From: Mesorhizobium sp. dw_380
GTDB lineage: Bacteria; Pseudomonadota; Alphaproteobacteria; Rhizobiales; Rhizobiaceae
Assembly (NCBI RefSeq): GCF_018588885.1
Contig: NZ_JAFFIW010000009.1
Coordinates: forward strand, 124,001 to 188,000
Direction: 5' to 3'
DNA: 64,000 nucleotides
Each line of letters begins with the position of its first letter. Position 1 is the stretch's first letter. The translations under genes were made by a program, and so were the position numbers. Positions 27,518 to 36,536 of this stretch are shown piece after piece. Below the pieces are notes generated by a model. It made no database searches and was not told where the DNA came from. It saw only the letters and a program-made list of their open reading frames with translations.

Positions 27518-29124
27518 GATTCGGCCCAGTTCCGATCGATCAGGCCGAAGGCGCGGTGCTGGCACATGCCACCACCGCCGGCGAAAAGCGGTTTCGCAAA
27601 GCGCACAGGCTGAACGCCGAAGACGTCTCCATCCTCAAGCAAGCAGGTCTCTCGCAGGTCGTTGCGGCCGTGTTGGCCCCGGACGATCTCGGCGAGGACG
27701 CCGCAGCGCAACGAATTGCCGAGAGCATGACTTTCGGCGGCATCGAGGTCAGGCCGGCCGCCACCGGTCGCGTCAACCTCCACGCCAAGGCGGCCGGCAT
27801 CTTCACGGTCAATGCCACTGTCATCGACGCGATCAACGCCGTCGATCCCGCTATCACCATTGCCACGCTGGCGCAGCACGCGCCGGTCGAGAAAGGCCAG
27901 ATGGTCGCGACGGTGAAGATCATTCCCTTCGCGGTCGCCTCCGCGTTGGTCGACGCGGTGGCCAAAATCTGCGCGGGCGGCGAGATATTTGCCGTCAACA
28001 TCTATCAGCCGGTGCGCGTCGGCGTCATCCAGACGGTCCTGCCGGGCACCAAGCCTGGCGTGCTCGACAAGACATTGCGCGTCACCGAAGCACGGCTGGC
28101 GCGCTCGGGCGGCAGGCTGACGGCTGAGCGACGCACGCCGCATGAGATCGCGCCCGTGGCGGAGGCTGCAACCTCGCTGGCGCGCGACAACGACATGGTG
28201 GTGATCTTCGGCGCCTCCGCCATGAGCGATTTCGCCGATGTCGTTCCGGCGGCGATCGAGAGGGCGGGTGGAACTGTCATCCGCGCGGGCATGCCGGTCG
28301 ATCCCGGCAATCTTTTGGTGCTCGGTACGCTCGACGGCAAGCGCGTCATCGGTGCGCCCGGCTGCGCCCGCAGCCCCAAGGAAAACGGCTTCGACTGGGT
28401 GCTTGACCGCCTGGTTGCCGGCCTCGACGTCACCGCGCGCGACATCGCCGGCATGGGTGTCGGCGGGCTGCTGATGGAAATCCCGACACGGCCCCAGCCG
28501 CGCGAGCCGCTGCCGGCCAAGAGCCAACTCAAGGTCGGGATCATGCTTCTGGCGGCTGGCCGGTCGAGCCGCATGGGCGGGCCGAACAAGCTGCTGGCGC
28601 TGTTCGACAGCAAGCCGTTGGTGCGCCGCACCGCCGAGCGCGCGCTCGCCTCGAAGGCTTCATGCACGATCGTCGTCACCGGCCATCAGCGCGAGCGGGT
28701 GCGCGGAGCATTGTCGGGTCTCGACGTCACCTTCGCCGACAATCCCGACTTCGCCGAGGGCCTGTCCACCTCCCTGAAAGCCGGGATTGCCTATCTGCCG
28801 CAAGACATCGCCGGCGTGATGATTGTTCTTGGAGACATGCCAGGTGTCGCGTCCGACGATCTGGACTGGCTGATCGATGCCTTCCGCAAAGCCGGAGGCA
28901 ATTCGGTGGTCCGCGCCTCGCATGAGGGCAAGCGTGGCAACCCGGTGCTCCTGCCGCGCTCGCTGTTCCCGGCCATCGCCCATCTCGAAGGTGATACCGG
29001 CGCACGCCATCTGGTCGAGGCCGAAGGACTTGACGTCATCGATGTCGAGATCGGCGTGGGCGCTTCCGTGGATGTCGATACCCGTGAGGCGCTGGAAGGC
29101 GCTGGCGGCGTGCTGCAGGATTGA
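27514..29124 (+). CDS. Fusion of MoeA-like molybdopterin-binding domain and MocA-like nucleotidyltransferase
   Basis: 536 residues. Residues 1-330 form a molybdopterin-binding region (MoeA/MoaB-type segment with IFGASAMSDFADVVPAAIERAGG). Residues about 345-536 form a NTP-transferase with the MocA/MobA signature LLAAGRSSRMGGPNKLL, a GDMPGV metal-site motif and a late GDTGARH. MocA makes molybdopterin cytosine dinucleotide, the cofactor form used by xanthine dehydrogenase and CO dehydrogenase families, which fits its place at the end of this operon. The start is a GTG overlapping the previous stop. Confidence 0.9.
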   Translation: MRFGPVPIDQAEGAVLAHATTAGEKRFRKAHRLNAEDVSILKQAGLSQVVAAVLAPDDLGEDAAAQRIAESMTFGGIEVRPAATGRVNLHAKAAGIFTVNATVIDAINAVDPAITIATLAQHAPVEKGQMVATVKIIPFAVASALVDAVAKICAGGEIFAVNIYQPVRVGVIQTVLPGTKPGVLDKTLRVTEARLARSGGRLTAERRTPHEIAPVAEAATSLARDNDMVVIFGASAMSDFADVVPAAIERAGGTVIRAGMPVDPGNLLVLGTLDGKRVIGAPGCARSPKENGFDWVLDRLVAGLDVTARDIAGMGVGGLLMEIPTRPQPREPLPAKSQLKVGIMLLAAGRSSRMGGPNKLLALFDSKPLVRRTAERALASKASCTIVVTGHQRERVRGALSGLDVTFADNPDFAEGLSTSLKAGIAYLPQDIAGVMIVLGDMPGVASDDLDWLIDAFRKAGGNSVVRASHEGKRGNPVLLPRSLFPAIAHLEGDTGARHLVEAEGLDVIDVEIGVGASVDVDTREALEGAGGVLQD

Positions 29125-29156
29125 CAAACCCGGGCTGAATTACGCAAGCCTGCGGT

Positions 29157-30218
29157 ATGGCTTTTCGTCCGTCCACCTTTGCGCTTCTACCCCCCTCTGG
29201 CCTGCCGGCCATCTCCCCCTCAAGGGGGGAGATTGGATGTCGCCACGGCTTTCGCCAACCGCCGTCGTCGGAGAAAGAGTGTCGGCGCGGAAGCTGCCAA
29301 TCTCCCCCCTTGAGGGGGAGATGGCCGGCAGGCCAGAGGGGGGCGTGCCGCGCCGTCCTAGCAGCTGTGTTTTTCTTGTTTTCTTCGGCCGCCAACGCCG
29401 ACACTTTGTCCCTAAAACCCTTCAAGGACGATCTCTTCGCCTATCCGGCCACGCTCTCATCCGACACCAACGGCGCCTACACGGTCATCGACTATCGCGA
29501 GATGCGCGACATCAACCAGCGCGACGAGGTGCCGGAAAAGCGCGTGCATCCGCAGTACACCGACACTGGCGTGCGCAAGGTGCAGCAGGACCTGATGCTG
29601 AAGACAGACGCTGGCGATATCAGGCACATCGCCGTCGGCAAGACCGAGGGCGCCGCCATCATCGTGCTCTACCTGCATGGGCAGGGCGGCAGCCGCAAGC
29701 AGGGCGTCGACGACTTCACCTTCGGCGGCAATTTCAACCGCCTCAAGAATCTGATTGCCGCCAGTGGCGGCCTCTATCTCAGCCCCGATTTTCCGGATTT
29801 CGGCGACAAGGGCGCGGCGCAGATCGCGGCCCTGATCGATCACTATGCTGAACAGTCGCCAAGCGCGAAGATCTTCGTCGCCTGCGGCTCGATGGGCGGC
29901 GCGCTGTGCTGGAAGCTTGCCGGTCGCAAGGACACGGGCGGCCGCATCAGTGGCTTGCTTCTGCTCGGCTCGCTATGGGACGATGATTTTTTCTCCAGCC
30001 CTGCCTTCAAGCGCCGCGTGCCCGTCTTCTTCGCCCAGGGCAGCCATGACGTGGTTTTTCCCGTGGCGAACCAGGAAGCCTTCTTCCGCTCCATCCTGGC
30101 CAAATCGAAGACCTACCCGACACGCTTCGTCCGTTTCGAGACCGGCACCCATGGCACGCCGATCCGCATGGCCGACTGGCGCGGAACGCTCAACTGGATG
30201 CTGTCGAAGGCGCCTTGA
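29157..30218 (+). CDS. Secreted alpha/beta hydrolase with a palindromic element in its 5' end
   Basis: The catalytic part is clear: IIVLYLHGQGGSRKQG (oxyanion region), a nucleophile elbow CGSMGG, a late HDVVFPV Asp region and GTHGTP histidine. A signal-peptide core (VLAAVFFLFSSAANA) precedes it. The only in-frame ATG upstream (29157) lies before a 154-bp palindromic repeat, so residues 12 to about 62 of the open frame are repeat-encoded and would block a normal signal peptide. Either the gene is damaged at its N-terminus or a non-ATG start after 29343 is used. Confidence 0.7.
   Translation: MAFRPSTFALLPPSGLPAISPSRGEIGCRHGFRQPPSSEKECRRGSCQSPPLRGRWPAGQRGACRAVLAAVFFLFSSAANADTLSLKPFKDDLFAYPATLSSDTNGAYTVIDYREMRDINQRDEVPEKRVHPQYTDTGVRKVQQDLMLKTDAGDIRHIAVGKTEGAAIIVLYLHGQGGSRKQGVDDFTFGGNFNRLKNLIAASGGLYLSPDFPDFGDKGAAQIAALIDHYAEQSPSAKIFVACGSMGGALCWKLAGRKDTGGRISGLLLLGSLWDDDFFSSPAFKRRVPVFFAQGSHDVVFPVANQEAFFRSILAKSKTYPTRFVRFETGTHGTPIRMADWRGTLNWMLSKAP
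29190..29343. repeat. Interspersed palindromic repeat with 47-bp perfect arms
   Basis: Left arm 29190-29236 and right arm 29297-29343 are perfect reverse complements over 47 bp, separated by 60 bp. The arms carry nested smaller palindromes (GGCC...GGCC, CTCCCC...GGGGAG). The sequence type is typical of short non-autonomous repeats spread through Mesorhizobium and related genomes; no coding capacity of its own. Confidence 0.9.
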
Positions 30219-30246
30219 TCGCCCCAACCCGAAGCTTGTCCAAGGC

Positions 30247-31299
30247 TCAAGGCGCGGTGTTGTAGTCGACGACCGTCTGCGGGTTTTCCTCGCCGTCATA
30301 GGACGCATCGACGTCATACTGGACCAGCGAGAAATCGCCGTTGCGGAACAGATAGGTGCCCGACGACGAGGCGTCCCCGACACCGCGCCATTTATCGAAA
30401 GTGCTGATCGTGTGGGCATTCTGGTCGTAGTCCGAATTGACGGCCCAGCCCGTGGTCCGGAAGCCGACAATGTGCATGGATTCGACTTTGCCTTCGCTGT
30501 CATTGTTCACGTAGCGGATATCCATCTCAGGCTCGGTGAACTGCAGCTGCCGCACCCCGGCTACATCGTCGGTCATGTAGTAGACCGAACTTTCATTGTA
30601 GGCCGCTGCCGAACAGGAGAAATGAAACAGGCGTGTTTCCTTGTCGGGGTCGCCGGGCTGCGCATCCTTGTCCTTGTATTTGATCGAAAAGGCCGCCGGC
30701 TCTTTGGCCAGAAGGTCCTTGTCGCACTGATCGCCATAGGTCGCGAGAAAAGCCTTCTTGGCCTGCTCCAGCGCCGTATCCTTCTTCGGCGGCGGCGGAC
30801 CGTCGCCGCAGCTTGGCGGCAGAGCCTCTTCGAAACCCGCAGTGGAGGGTTTCAGCGCGCCCTTTTCGATGTGGATCGGATCAAAAAGTGGCTCCGCCTG
30901 GACCTGGGCATTCACCTGGCGCAGCGTGTAGCAGCCGGCGAAGACCTTTTCGCCGCCGCTCTTGTCGGTGGCGCGGATGGCGACCGGGACGTTGTAGAAA
31001 ATGCTGCCGGCCGCACCTTCGTCTGAAACAGCACCGGTCTCGACCTCAACCTTGTCGGTGCCGTCATAGCCCTTGACAAAGCTGTCAAAATCCTTTGCCG
31101 GCTTCGTATCGCCGAAATAACCCCAGGCGCGGGCGAATTCGTGCCGGTTGATGGCGCTGTAGAGCGAACGGATGACCGCCTCGGCGCTCGACCGGTCGTC
31201 GACATACGGCGCTTCAGGTGCATCTTCGGCGGCTAAGGCCGGCAGACCAGTCGCGGCCAGGGAGAGAAAGGCAGTCGCTGCGAGAAGGACGCGTCTCAT
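30247..31299 (-). CDS. DUF1176-type secreted protein
   Basis: 350 residues from the ATG at 31299 with a signal peptide ending ALAA (about residue 24). N-terminal region (VIRSLYSAINRHEFARAWGYFGD) resembles an SnoaL/NTF2-like module; the C-terminal region (CSAAAYNESSVYYM, KWRGVGDASSSGTYLF) follows the DUF1176 pattern. Function unknown; periplasmic location predicted. Divergent from the DUF1993 gene, with about 140 bp between. Confidence 0.72.
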   Translation of the reverse strand: MRRVLLAATAFLSLAATGLPALAAEDAPEAPYVDDRSSAEAVIRSLYSAINRHEFARAWGYFGDTKPAKDFDSFVKGYDGTDKVEVETGAVSDEGAAGSIFYNVPVAIRATDKSGGEKVFAGCYTLRQVNAQVQAEPLFDPIHIEKGALKPSTAGFEEALPPSCGDGPPPPKKDTALEQAKKAFLATYGDQCDKDLLAKEPAAFSIKYKDKDAQPGDPDKETRLFHFSCSAAAYNESSVYYMTDDVAGVRQLQFTEPEMDIRYVNNDSEGKVESMHIVGFRTTGWAVNSDYDQNAHTISTFDKWRGVGDASSSGTYLFRNGDFSLVQYDVDASYDGEENPQTVVDYNTAP

Positions 31300-31439
31300 C
31301 TGGAATCTCCGCTCGATAACGGAAATTCTACCACGGCGATTGCGGCGACGTGGTGACGCTCCATCCACGGCGCTTGAAGAATCGTGCGCGGAGGCGCTAC
31401 GTCCCTCCGCCGGCGTTCCGACCGGACAGGAGATTTGAC

Positions 31440-31946
31440 GTGACGATATCGATGTATGAGGCATCCGTGCCCGTATTTTCAGCCAGGCTGAAAGCACTTT
31501 CCACCGTACTTGCGGCGGCCGAACAAAATGCGCTTGACCGCAAGATCGACCCACAGGTGTTTTTGACCTCAAGGCTGGCGCCCGACATGTATGCGCTGAC
31601 CAGGCAGGTGCAGATCGCCACCGACCATGCCAAGGGGGCGCCGTCGCGGCTGGCCGGCCGCGAGGTGCCGAAATACGAGGACAATGAGGCAAGCTTTGCC
31701 GATCTCGAGGCTCGGATAGCCAAGACAGTCGCGCTTCTGGCGACTTTCTCGGCAGCCGATATCGACGGCTCCGATGACAAGATGATCGAGTTGAAGCTCG
31801 GCGGGCGCGAAACCACGATGGGCGGCATGCAGTATCTGCTGCATCTGGCCATGCCCAACTTCTATTTCCACCTCACCACCGCTTACGACATCCTTCGCCA
31901 CAATGGCGTGCCGCTGGGCAAGGCGACATTCCTGGGATCGCGTTGA
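31440..31946 (+). CDS. DUF1993 family protein
   Basis: 168 residues from a GTG at 31440, chosen because AGGAGA stands 6 bp upstream; an ATG four codons later is the alternative. MYEASVPVFSARLKALSTVL and the C-terminal MGGMQYLLHLAMPNFYFHLTTAYDILRHNGV define DUF1993, a DinB-like helical-bundle family with histidines placed for metal binding. Role unknown. Confidence 0.85.
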   Translation: MTISMYEASVPVFSARLKALSTVLAAAEQNALDRKIDPQVFLTSRLAPDMYALTRQVQIATDHAKGAPSRLAGREVPKYEDNEASFADLEARIAKTVALLATFSAADIDGSDDKMIELKLGGRETTMGGMQYLLHLAMPNFYFHLTTAYDILRHNGVPLGKATFLGSR

Positions 31947-32002
31947 GAAATTGGACTTTACGGATGTCCCGGATCGGATCCGGGACATCTTGCAAGATGC
32001 AT

Positions 32003-32167
32003 TTAGCGAATGGACATTTCGCGGGCGATGCGCGGAAAATCGGCAGGCTTGATACCGATGTCGGCGCGGTCGGCATTGCTCATCGAGTGAAGCAGCGCGA
32101 GCGCCGTGCGGTATCTCAGATGTTCCTGCGGGCGCGGCCGGGCGAACATTTCCGTGAAGAAACCCAT
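32003..32167 (-). CDS. Short DUF1127-like protein
   Basis: 54 residues, translated by hand from the minus strand: starts MGFFTEMFARPRPQEHLRYR and ends RIAREMSIR. The helix ALALLHSMSNADRADIGI matches the short DUF1127 form (xxLxxMsdxdLxDIGI). AGGAG lies 8 bases before the ATG, a strong ribosome-binding site. The 292 bp upstream (32168-32459) holds no other gene I can support and probably its promoter. A second DUF1127 protein is encoded at 10338. Confidence 0.78.
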   Translation of the reverse strand: MGFFTEMFARPRPQEHLRYRTALALLHSMSNADRADIGIKPADFPRIAREMSIR

Positions 32168-32459
32168 CTTTCAGGCTCCTGGTTGGTCCTCCACATCAAA
32201 CAATATAGGTGAATCGTTAAAATTGTGCAGTGCAGCATTTGCATGCCTGCTATGCGGCGCGCTGAAGCTTTCGCACCGCAGGAACCGTAGGCTGGACGCT
32301 GGCACATGGCCAGTTTTCCTCGCCACTCCTGGCGAATTTCCGGACAGATGAAGATGCAATCCGGCTTTTTTGTTTGAGCGGCCTTGATGCTCGCCAGCGG
32401 TCTTCGCAACAGCTAAATTCGTTAACATCCGTGGCAGGTATTTTTAACGAGCCGGTTCT

Positions 32460-32990
32460 ATGCTCTGTAGCCTAGACAGTCAGGTAAGGGGGGAGGCTGA
32501 CATCGCTACCAGCGCCAAGCGTGACTTCGCTTCGCTGCTCGACGACCTCTTCGTTGCCTCCGACAAGGGCAGCGAGGGCGCCGAGGCCGGGGCGCGTCCG
32601 TCCATTCCGTTTGACTATCTCTCGGTTGCCGATGAACTCCATTCCGGCCGCATCAAGGTGTCAGCCGCCGAATATCGTGAGGCCGGTGCCGATCTGGCGA
32701 GTGAATTCGCCGCCTTGCTCGAGCACGCCAAGCTTGCCCTGGCCGGCGAAGAGCCAAAGCTCGAGGAAAAACTGCCGCCGATCGATCCTGAATCGATCGC
32801 GGTCGAACTGGGACTGGATCAGCCAAAAAGCACCGCCGATTTCGGCCGTATGCGCCGCAGCTTCGCCTTCGCCAACCATCCCGATCGCGTCGCCCCGCAT
32901 CTGCGCCAGCGCGCCATGATCCGCATGCAGGTGGCCAACATGCTGATCGACGAGGCCAAGCGCCGCGCCCTGGCCGGTGCCCGCCGCTAA
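32460..32990 (+). CDS. DnaJ-like/uncharacterised rhizobial protein
   Basis: 176 residues, mainly helical. The C-terminal part (RMRRSFAFANHPDRVAPHLRQRAMIRMQVANMLIDEAKRRA) resembles a J-domain with an HPD tripeptide (in NHPDR), which is the DnaK-contact motif, followed by a helix IV-like segment. The N-terminal half has no recognised domain. This suggests a J-domain cochaperone-like protein; whether it stimulates DnaK is open. The start ATG is the first in frame. Confidence 0.65.
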   Translation: MLCSLDSQVRGEADIATSAKRDFASLLDDLFVASDKGSEGAEAGARPSIPFDYLSVADELHSGRIKVSAAEYREAGADLASEFAALLEHAKLALAGEEPKLEEKLPPIDPESIAVELGLDQPKSTADFGRMRRSFAFANHPDRVAPHLRQRAMIRMQVANMLIDEAKRRALAGARR

Positions 32991-33110
32991 AACGCCGCGC
33001 AATTCACGCAAAAGTCGGTGCGTTGAGGCTTGGAGAGCGGCTCTGCTTTCCCTATAGATGCGGCTCATTCCCGCGCTGCCACGCACGCCTTCCCTCCGGA
33101 GCAGAAATCC

Positions 33111-34178
33111 ATGCACAAACGCCGTCTCGGTCGGACCGATCTTCTTGTTACCCAGATATGCCTTGGTTCGATGACCTGGGGCCAGCAGAACACCGAGGCC
33201 GAAGGCCACGCGCAGATGGATCTGGCTTTTTCGCGGGGCGTCAATTTCATCGACACCGCCGAACTCTACCCGATCCCGCCCAAGGCGGAGACGCAAGGGC
33301 GGACCGAGAAGATCATCGGCAACTGGATGAAGGCCAGGGGCAACCGTGACAAGGTGATCCTTGCCTCCAAGGTCGTTGGTCGCACCGCCAACGATTGGTT
33401 TCGCGGCGACAGGCCCTCGCAATTGGTGCGCGCCGATATCTTTGACGCCATCGACAAGTCGCTGGCAAAGCTCGGCACCGACTATGTCGACCTCTACCAG
33501 ATCCACTGGCCGGAACGGGACATTCCCTGGGGCGCCAACCCGACGCGGGTCGGCGCAGTGGCGCGCCGCGCCGATTCCGTCGGGGCGCCTGCCGACGAAA
33601 CGCCAATCGCCGAGACGCTTGCCGTCTTTGATGAACTGGTGAAGGCAGGGAAGATCCGTCATTTCGGCCTATCGAACGAGAGTTCCTGGGGCGTGATGCG
33701 GTTCCTTGCCGAGGCCGATAAGGGGACCGGCCCTCGGGTCGCGTCGATCCAGAACGCCTACAATCTCGTCAACCGCACCTTCGAGGTGAACCTCGCCGAG
33801 GTCCGCGAACGCGAAGAGGTGTCGCTGCTTGCCTATTCGCCGCTGGCGCAGGGCTATCTGACCGGCAAATACGACCATGGCGCGCGCCCGCAGGGCTCGC
33901 GTTCGCAACTGTTCAATCGCGGCCAGCGTTACGAGAGGCCGAATGCCGCCGCGGTGCTGCTCGAATACAATGAACTGGCGCGCTCCTTTGGCCTGGAGCC
34001 GGCCCTGTTTGCCAATGCCTATGTGTCGAGCCGTCCGTTCGTCACGTCGAACATCGTCGGTGCCACGTCAGTTGCACAGCTGGAGATGGCGCTGTCCTCG
34101 GTGGATGTCGTCTGGACCGAAGAGATGCAGAAGGCGGTCGATGCGATCCATCAGCGCGTCGGCAATCCCTGTCCTTGA
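33111..34178 (+). CDS. Aldo/keto reductase, Tas-like
   Basis: 355 residues of the AKR fold. Catalytic Asp/Tyr region FIDTAELYPIPP, Lys region VILASKVVG, His in YQIHWPERD, and the NADPH-binding C-terminal segment (TSNIVGATSVAQLE). The length and the DTAELYP variant match E. coli Tas. Substrate unknown. Start at 33111 fits the family and has a TCCGGAG ribosome-binding site upstream. Confidence 0.9.
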   Translation: MHKRRLGRTDLLVTQICLGSMTWGQQNTEAEGHAQMDLAFSRGVNFIDTAELYPIPPKAETQGRTEKIIGNWMKARGNRDKVILASKVVGRTANDWFRGDRPSQLVRADIFDAIDKSLAKLGTDYVDLYQIHWPERDIPWGANPTRVGAVARRADSVGAPADETPIAETLAVFDELVKAGKIRHFGLSNESSWGVMRFLAEADKGTGPRVASIQNAYNLVNRTFEVNLAEVREREEVSLLAYSPLAQGYLTGKYDHGARPQGSRSQLFNRGQRYERPNAAAVLLEYNELARSFGLEPALFANAYVSSRPFVTSNIVGATSVAQLEMALSSVDVVWTEEMQKAVDAIHQRVGNPCP

Positions 34179-34225
34179 TGGCTCAGGGTGCGGAGTTACC
34201 CAGAAATAACTGAGGGCTGAAGACC

Positions 34226-35494
34226 ATGGCGGACTTTCCGATCGAGGCGGTGCGGGGACGATTCCCGGCTCTCTCCCTGACCGACAATGGGCGTCGCCGC
34301 ATCTATCTCGACAACCCGGCAGGCACGCAGGTGCCGCAGGCTGTCGCCGACGCGGTGTCGCGCTGCCTGCTTACCACCAACGCCAATCTCGGCGGCCATT
34401 TCGAAACGACGATCGCGGCTCAAGCTGTCGTCGACGAAGCGCATCAGGCGATGGCCGATTTCCTCGGCGCGGCGAGCCCGCAGGAAATCATCATCGGCGC
34501 CAACATGACGACGCTGACCTATCACATGTCGCGCACGCTCGGCCGCACCATGAAGGCGGGCGACGAGATCATCCTCACCCGCATGGACCATGAGGGCAAT
34601 GTGTCGCCCTGGCTGCAACTGGCCGAGGATCTTGGCCTGGTCGTGCGCTGGCTGCCTTTCGACGAAAAGAGCTGGCAGGTCGAGGAGGCGACGCTGGCCG
34701 GACTGCTAACCAGCAAGACACGATTGGTTGCATTGAACTACGCCAGCAATCTGACCGGCTCGATCAACCGGGTTAAGTCCCTGACTGCCATCGCAAAACA
34801 GGCCGGCGCACCGGTCTATGTCGACGCCGTGCAGTTCGCGCCGCACGGCCTGATCGACGTACAGGAGCTTGGCTGCGATTTCCTGATCTGCTCGGCCTAC
34901 AAATTCTTCGGTCCACATATGGGCATATTGTGGGGACGGCTGGATATCATCGATGGCCTGAAGGCCTATAAATGCCGCTGTTCGTCGAACGGCCTGCCGG
35001 AGCGGTTCGAACTCGGCACGCCGCAGATCGAATTGATGGCCGGTCTGACGGCGGCGGTCGATTATTTTGCTGATCTTGGTGCTGCGGCGGGCGAGGGCGG
35101 TTCAAGAAGGCAGAAGATCGCCAGGGCCTTCGAACTGTCCATCGCCTATGAAAACCCGCTGGCGCAAAGGCTGATCGACGGCCTGTCCGACATTGCAGGC
35201 CTGAACATCCAAGGCATCACCGATCCGAAGCGGCTCGGCGATCGCGTGCCAACGGTCTCCTTCACCGTCGAGGGCATCGTGCCTGAGACGATCGTGCGGC
35301 AGATGAACGCCGAAAACATCTTCCTGTGGTCCGGTCACAACTACGCCTGGGAGATCGTCCACCAGCTCGGCATTCCTGCCGAACAGGGCGTCGTGCGCAT
35401 CGGTATCGCGCATTACAACACGGCGGCCGAGATCGACGAGACACTGGAGAGCGTGCACCGGGTCATCGCCATGCTCAGGCAGCAGCGTTACTAG
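34226..35494 (+). CDS. Cysteine desulfurase-like protein (class V aminotransferase fold)
   Basis: 422 residues. YLDNPAGTQVP near the N-terminus, His126-region (MDHEGNVSPW), Asp200/His207 in VDAVQFAPHG and the PLP lysine in CSAYKFFGP (Lys226). It belongs to the class V branch annotated as cysteine desulfurase-like; no SUF or ISC genes are adjacent and no clear catalytic cysteine can be assigned, so it may act on another substrate. It ends 14 bp from the convergent deacetylase gene. Confidence 0.85.
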   Translation: MADFPIEAVRGRFPALSLTDNGRRRIYLDNPAGTQVPQAVADAVSRCLLTTNANLGGHFETTIAAQAVVDEAHQAMADFLGAASPQEIIIGANMTTLTYHMSRTLGRTMKAGDEIILTRMDHEGNVSPWLQLAEDLGLVVRWLPFDEKSWQVEEATLAGLLTSKTRLVALNYASNLTGSINRVKSLTAIAKQAGAPVYVDAVQFAPHGLIDVQELGCDFLICSAYKFFGPHMGILWGRLDIIDGLKAYKCRCSSNGLPERFELGTPQIELMAGLTAAVDYFADLGAAAGEGGSRRQKIARAFELSIAYENPLAQRLIDGLSDIAGLNIQGITDPKRLGDRVPTVSFTVEGIVPETIVRQMNAENIFLWSGHNYAWEIVHQLGIPAEQGVVRIGIAHYNTAAEIDETLESVHRVIAMLRQQRY

Positions 35495-35507
35495 CGGGTT
35501 TGCATTG

Positions 35508-36536
35508 TCACCGCGCCTTGCCGCCAAATCCAGTGAGAAAGGCGGTGAGGTTGTCGCTGAGTTCGTCGCAGAGGTAGCCGCCTTCCTGGACGATGACAGT
35601 CGGCAGGCCGAGCTTGGCGATGGCTTCGCCGATGCGCGAGAACCCTGGCGTTGTCACCGAAAGCCCGCCGAACGGATCGCCCTCGAACGCGTCGAGATCG
35701 AGCGCGACGACCAGCGCGTCGGGCGAGAAGGCACGGATACGCCGGAACGCAATGCCAAGCGCTTCCAGAAACGCGGCATCGGCGGATTTGCGCGGCAGCG
35801 GCAGGTTGAAATTGTAGCCAAGCCCCGGCCCTTCGCCGCGCTCGTCGGCATGACCCCAGAAGAACGGATAGAAGCGCACCGGATCGGCATGCAGCGAGAC
35901 GGTGAGCACGTCGGGCCGCGCATAAAAGATGCCTTGCGTGCCGTTCCCGTGGTGCAGGTCGACATCGAGGATTGCCACGCGCGCCGCCTGCTTGCGCAAC
36001 ACCTGAGCGGCAACCGCCGAATTGTTGATGAAGCAGAAGCCGCCGGCGACATCGGCAAAGGCGTGGTGGCCCGGTGGGCGGCACAGCGCATAGGCAGCCG
36101 GCGCGCCTGCCATCACCGCTTCAGCGGCTTCAACCGCGCTCCACGCGCTCCACAGCGCGCTTTGCCATGTTTCGCCCGAGATCGGGCACGCCGTGTCGGC
36201 CATGTGGTAGCCGGCCTGGCCGACCGCCGAGGCCGGATAGGAGCCGTTGCGGGCGATCGGGTGGATGTTGGGGATCACCTCCACCGAGGCACCCTCAATG
36301 CGCTGCCAGCGCGTGTAGATATGCTCAAGGAAATCGAGATATTCGGGCGTATGCACGGCCGAAACTGGGCCGAGGCCGTGATTGCGCGGCCGCTCGATCG
36401 AGCAGCCGGCAGATTTTGCACCGGCTAACAACCTCTCGACGCGTTCCGGCTTTTCCGGATTGGGCTGCGCGGCGCCGCTCGAGAGAAAGGCCTTGGGGTC
36501 GTGGCGCTTCTGCTCCTCGGCAAAGAAGGCTTTCAT
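35508..36536 (-). CDS. Histone deacetylase family protein, acetylpolyamine amidohydrolase-like
   Basis: 342 residues, the length of Mycoplana acetylpolyamine amidohydrolase, with the same landmarks: CRPPGHHA (catalytic tandem His), GGFCFINNSAVAA, ILDVDLHHGNGTQ (zinc Asp and His ligands), SLHADP, LDLDAFEGDP (second zinc Asp) and EGGY near the end. It should be a zinc amidohydrolase that removes acetyl groups from polyamines or related amines. Last gene of a five-gene minus-strand operon; overlaps the GNAT gene by 4 bp. Confidence 0.88.
   Translation of the reverse strand: MKAFFAEEQKRHDPKAFLSSGAAQPNPEKPERVERLLAGAKSAGCSIERPRNHGLGPVSAVHTPEYLDFLEHIYTRWQRIEGASVEVIPNIHPIARNGSYPASAVGQAGYHMADTACPISGETWQSALWSAWSAVEAAEAVMAGAPAAYALCRPPGHHAFADVAGGFCFINNSAVAAQVLRKQAARVAILDVDLHHGNGTQGIFYARPDVLTVSLHADPVRFYPFFWGHADERGEGPGLGYNFNLPLPRKSADAAFLEALGIAFRRIRAFSPDALVVALDLDAFEGDPFGGLSVTTPGFSRIGEAIAKLGLPTVIVQEGGYLCDELSDNLTAFLTGFGGKAR

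Noticed and set aside
25559..27565. 668-residue minus-strand frame across the CoxE/XdhC genes
   Set aside because: Shadow of the maturation operon; the plus-strand genes have family motifs and coupled starts.
24240..29124. Aerobic CO dehydrogenase operon
   Set aside because: Only maturation-type genes are present; no large, medium or small subunit gene is in the window.
29190..29343. CRISPR-like array
   Set aside because: Only one palindromic pair is present, without repeated units or spacers.
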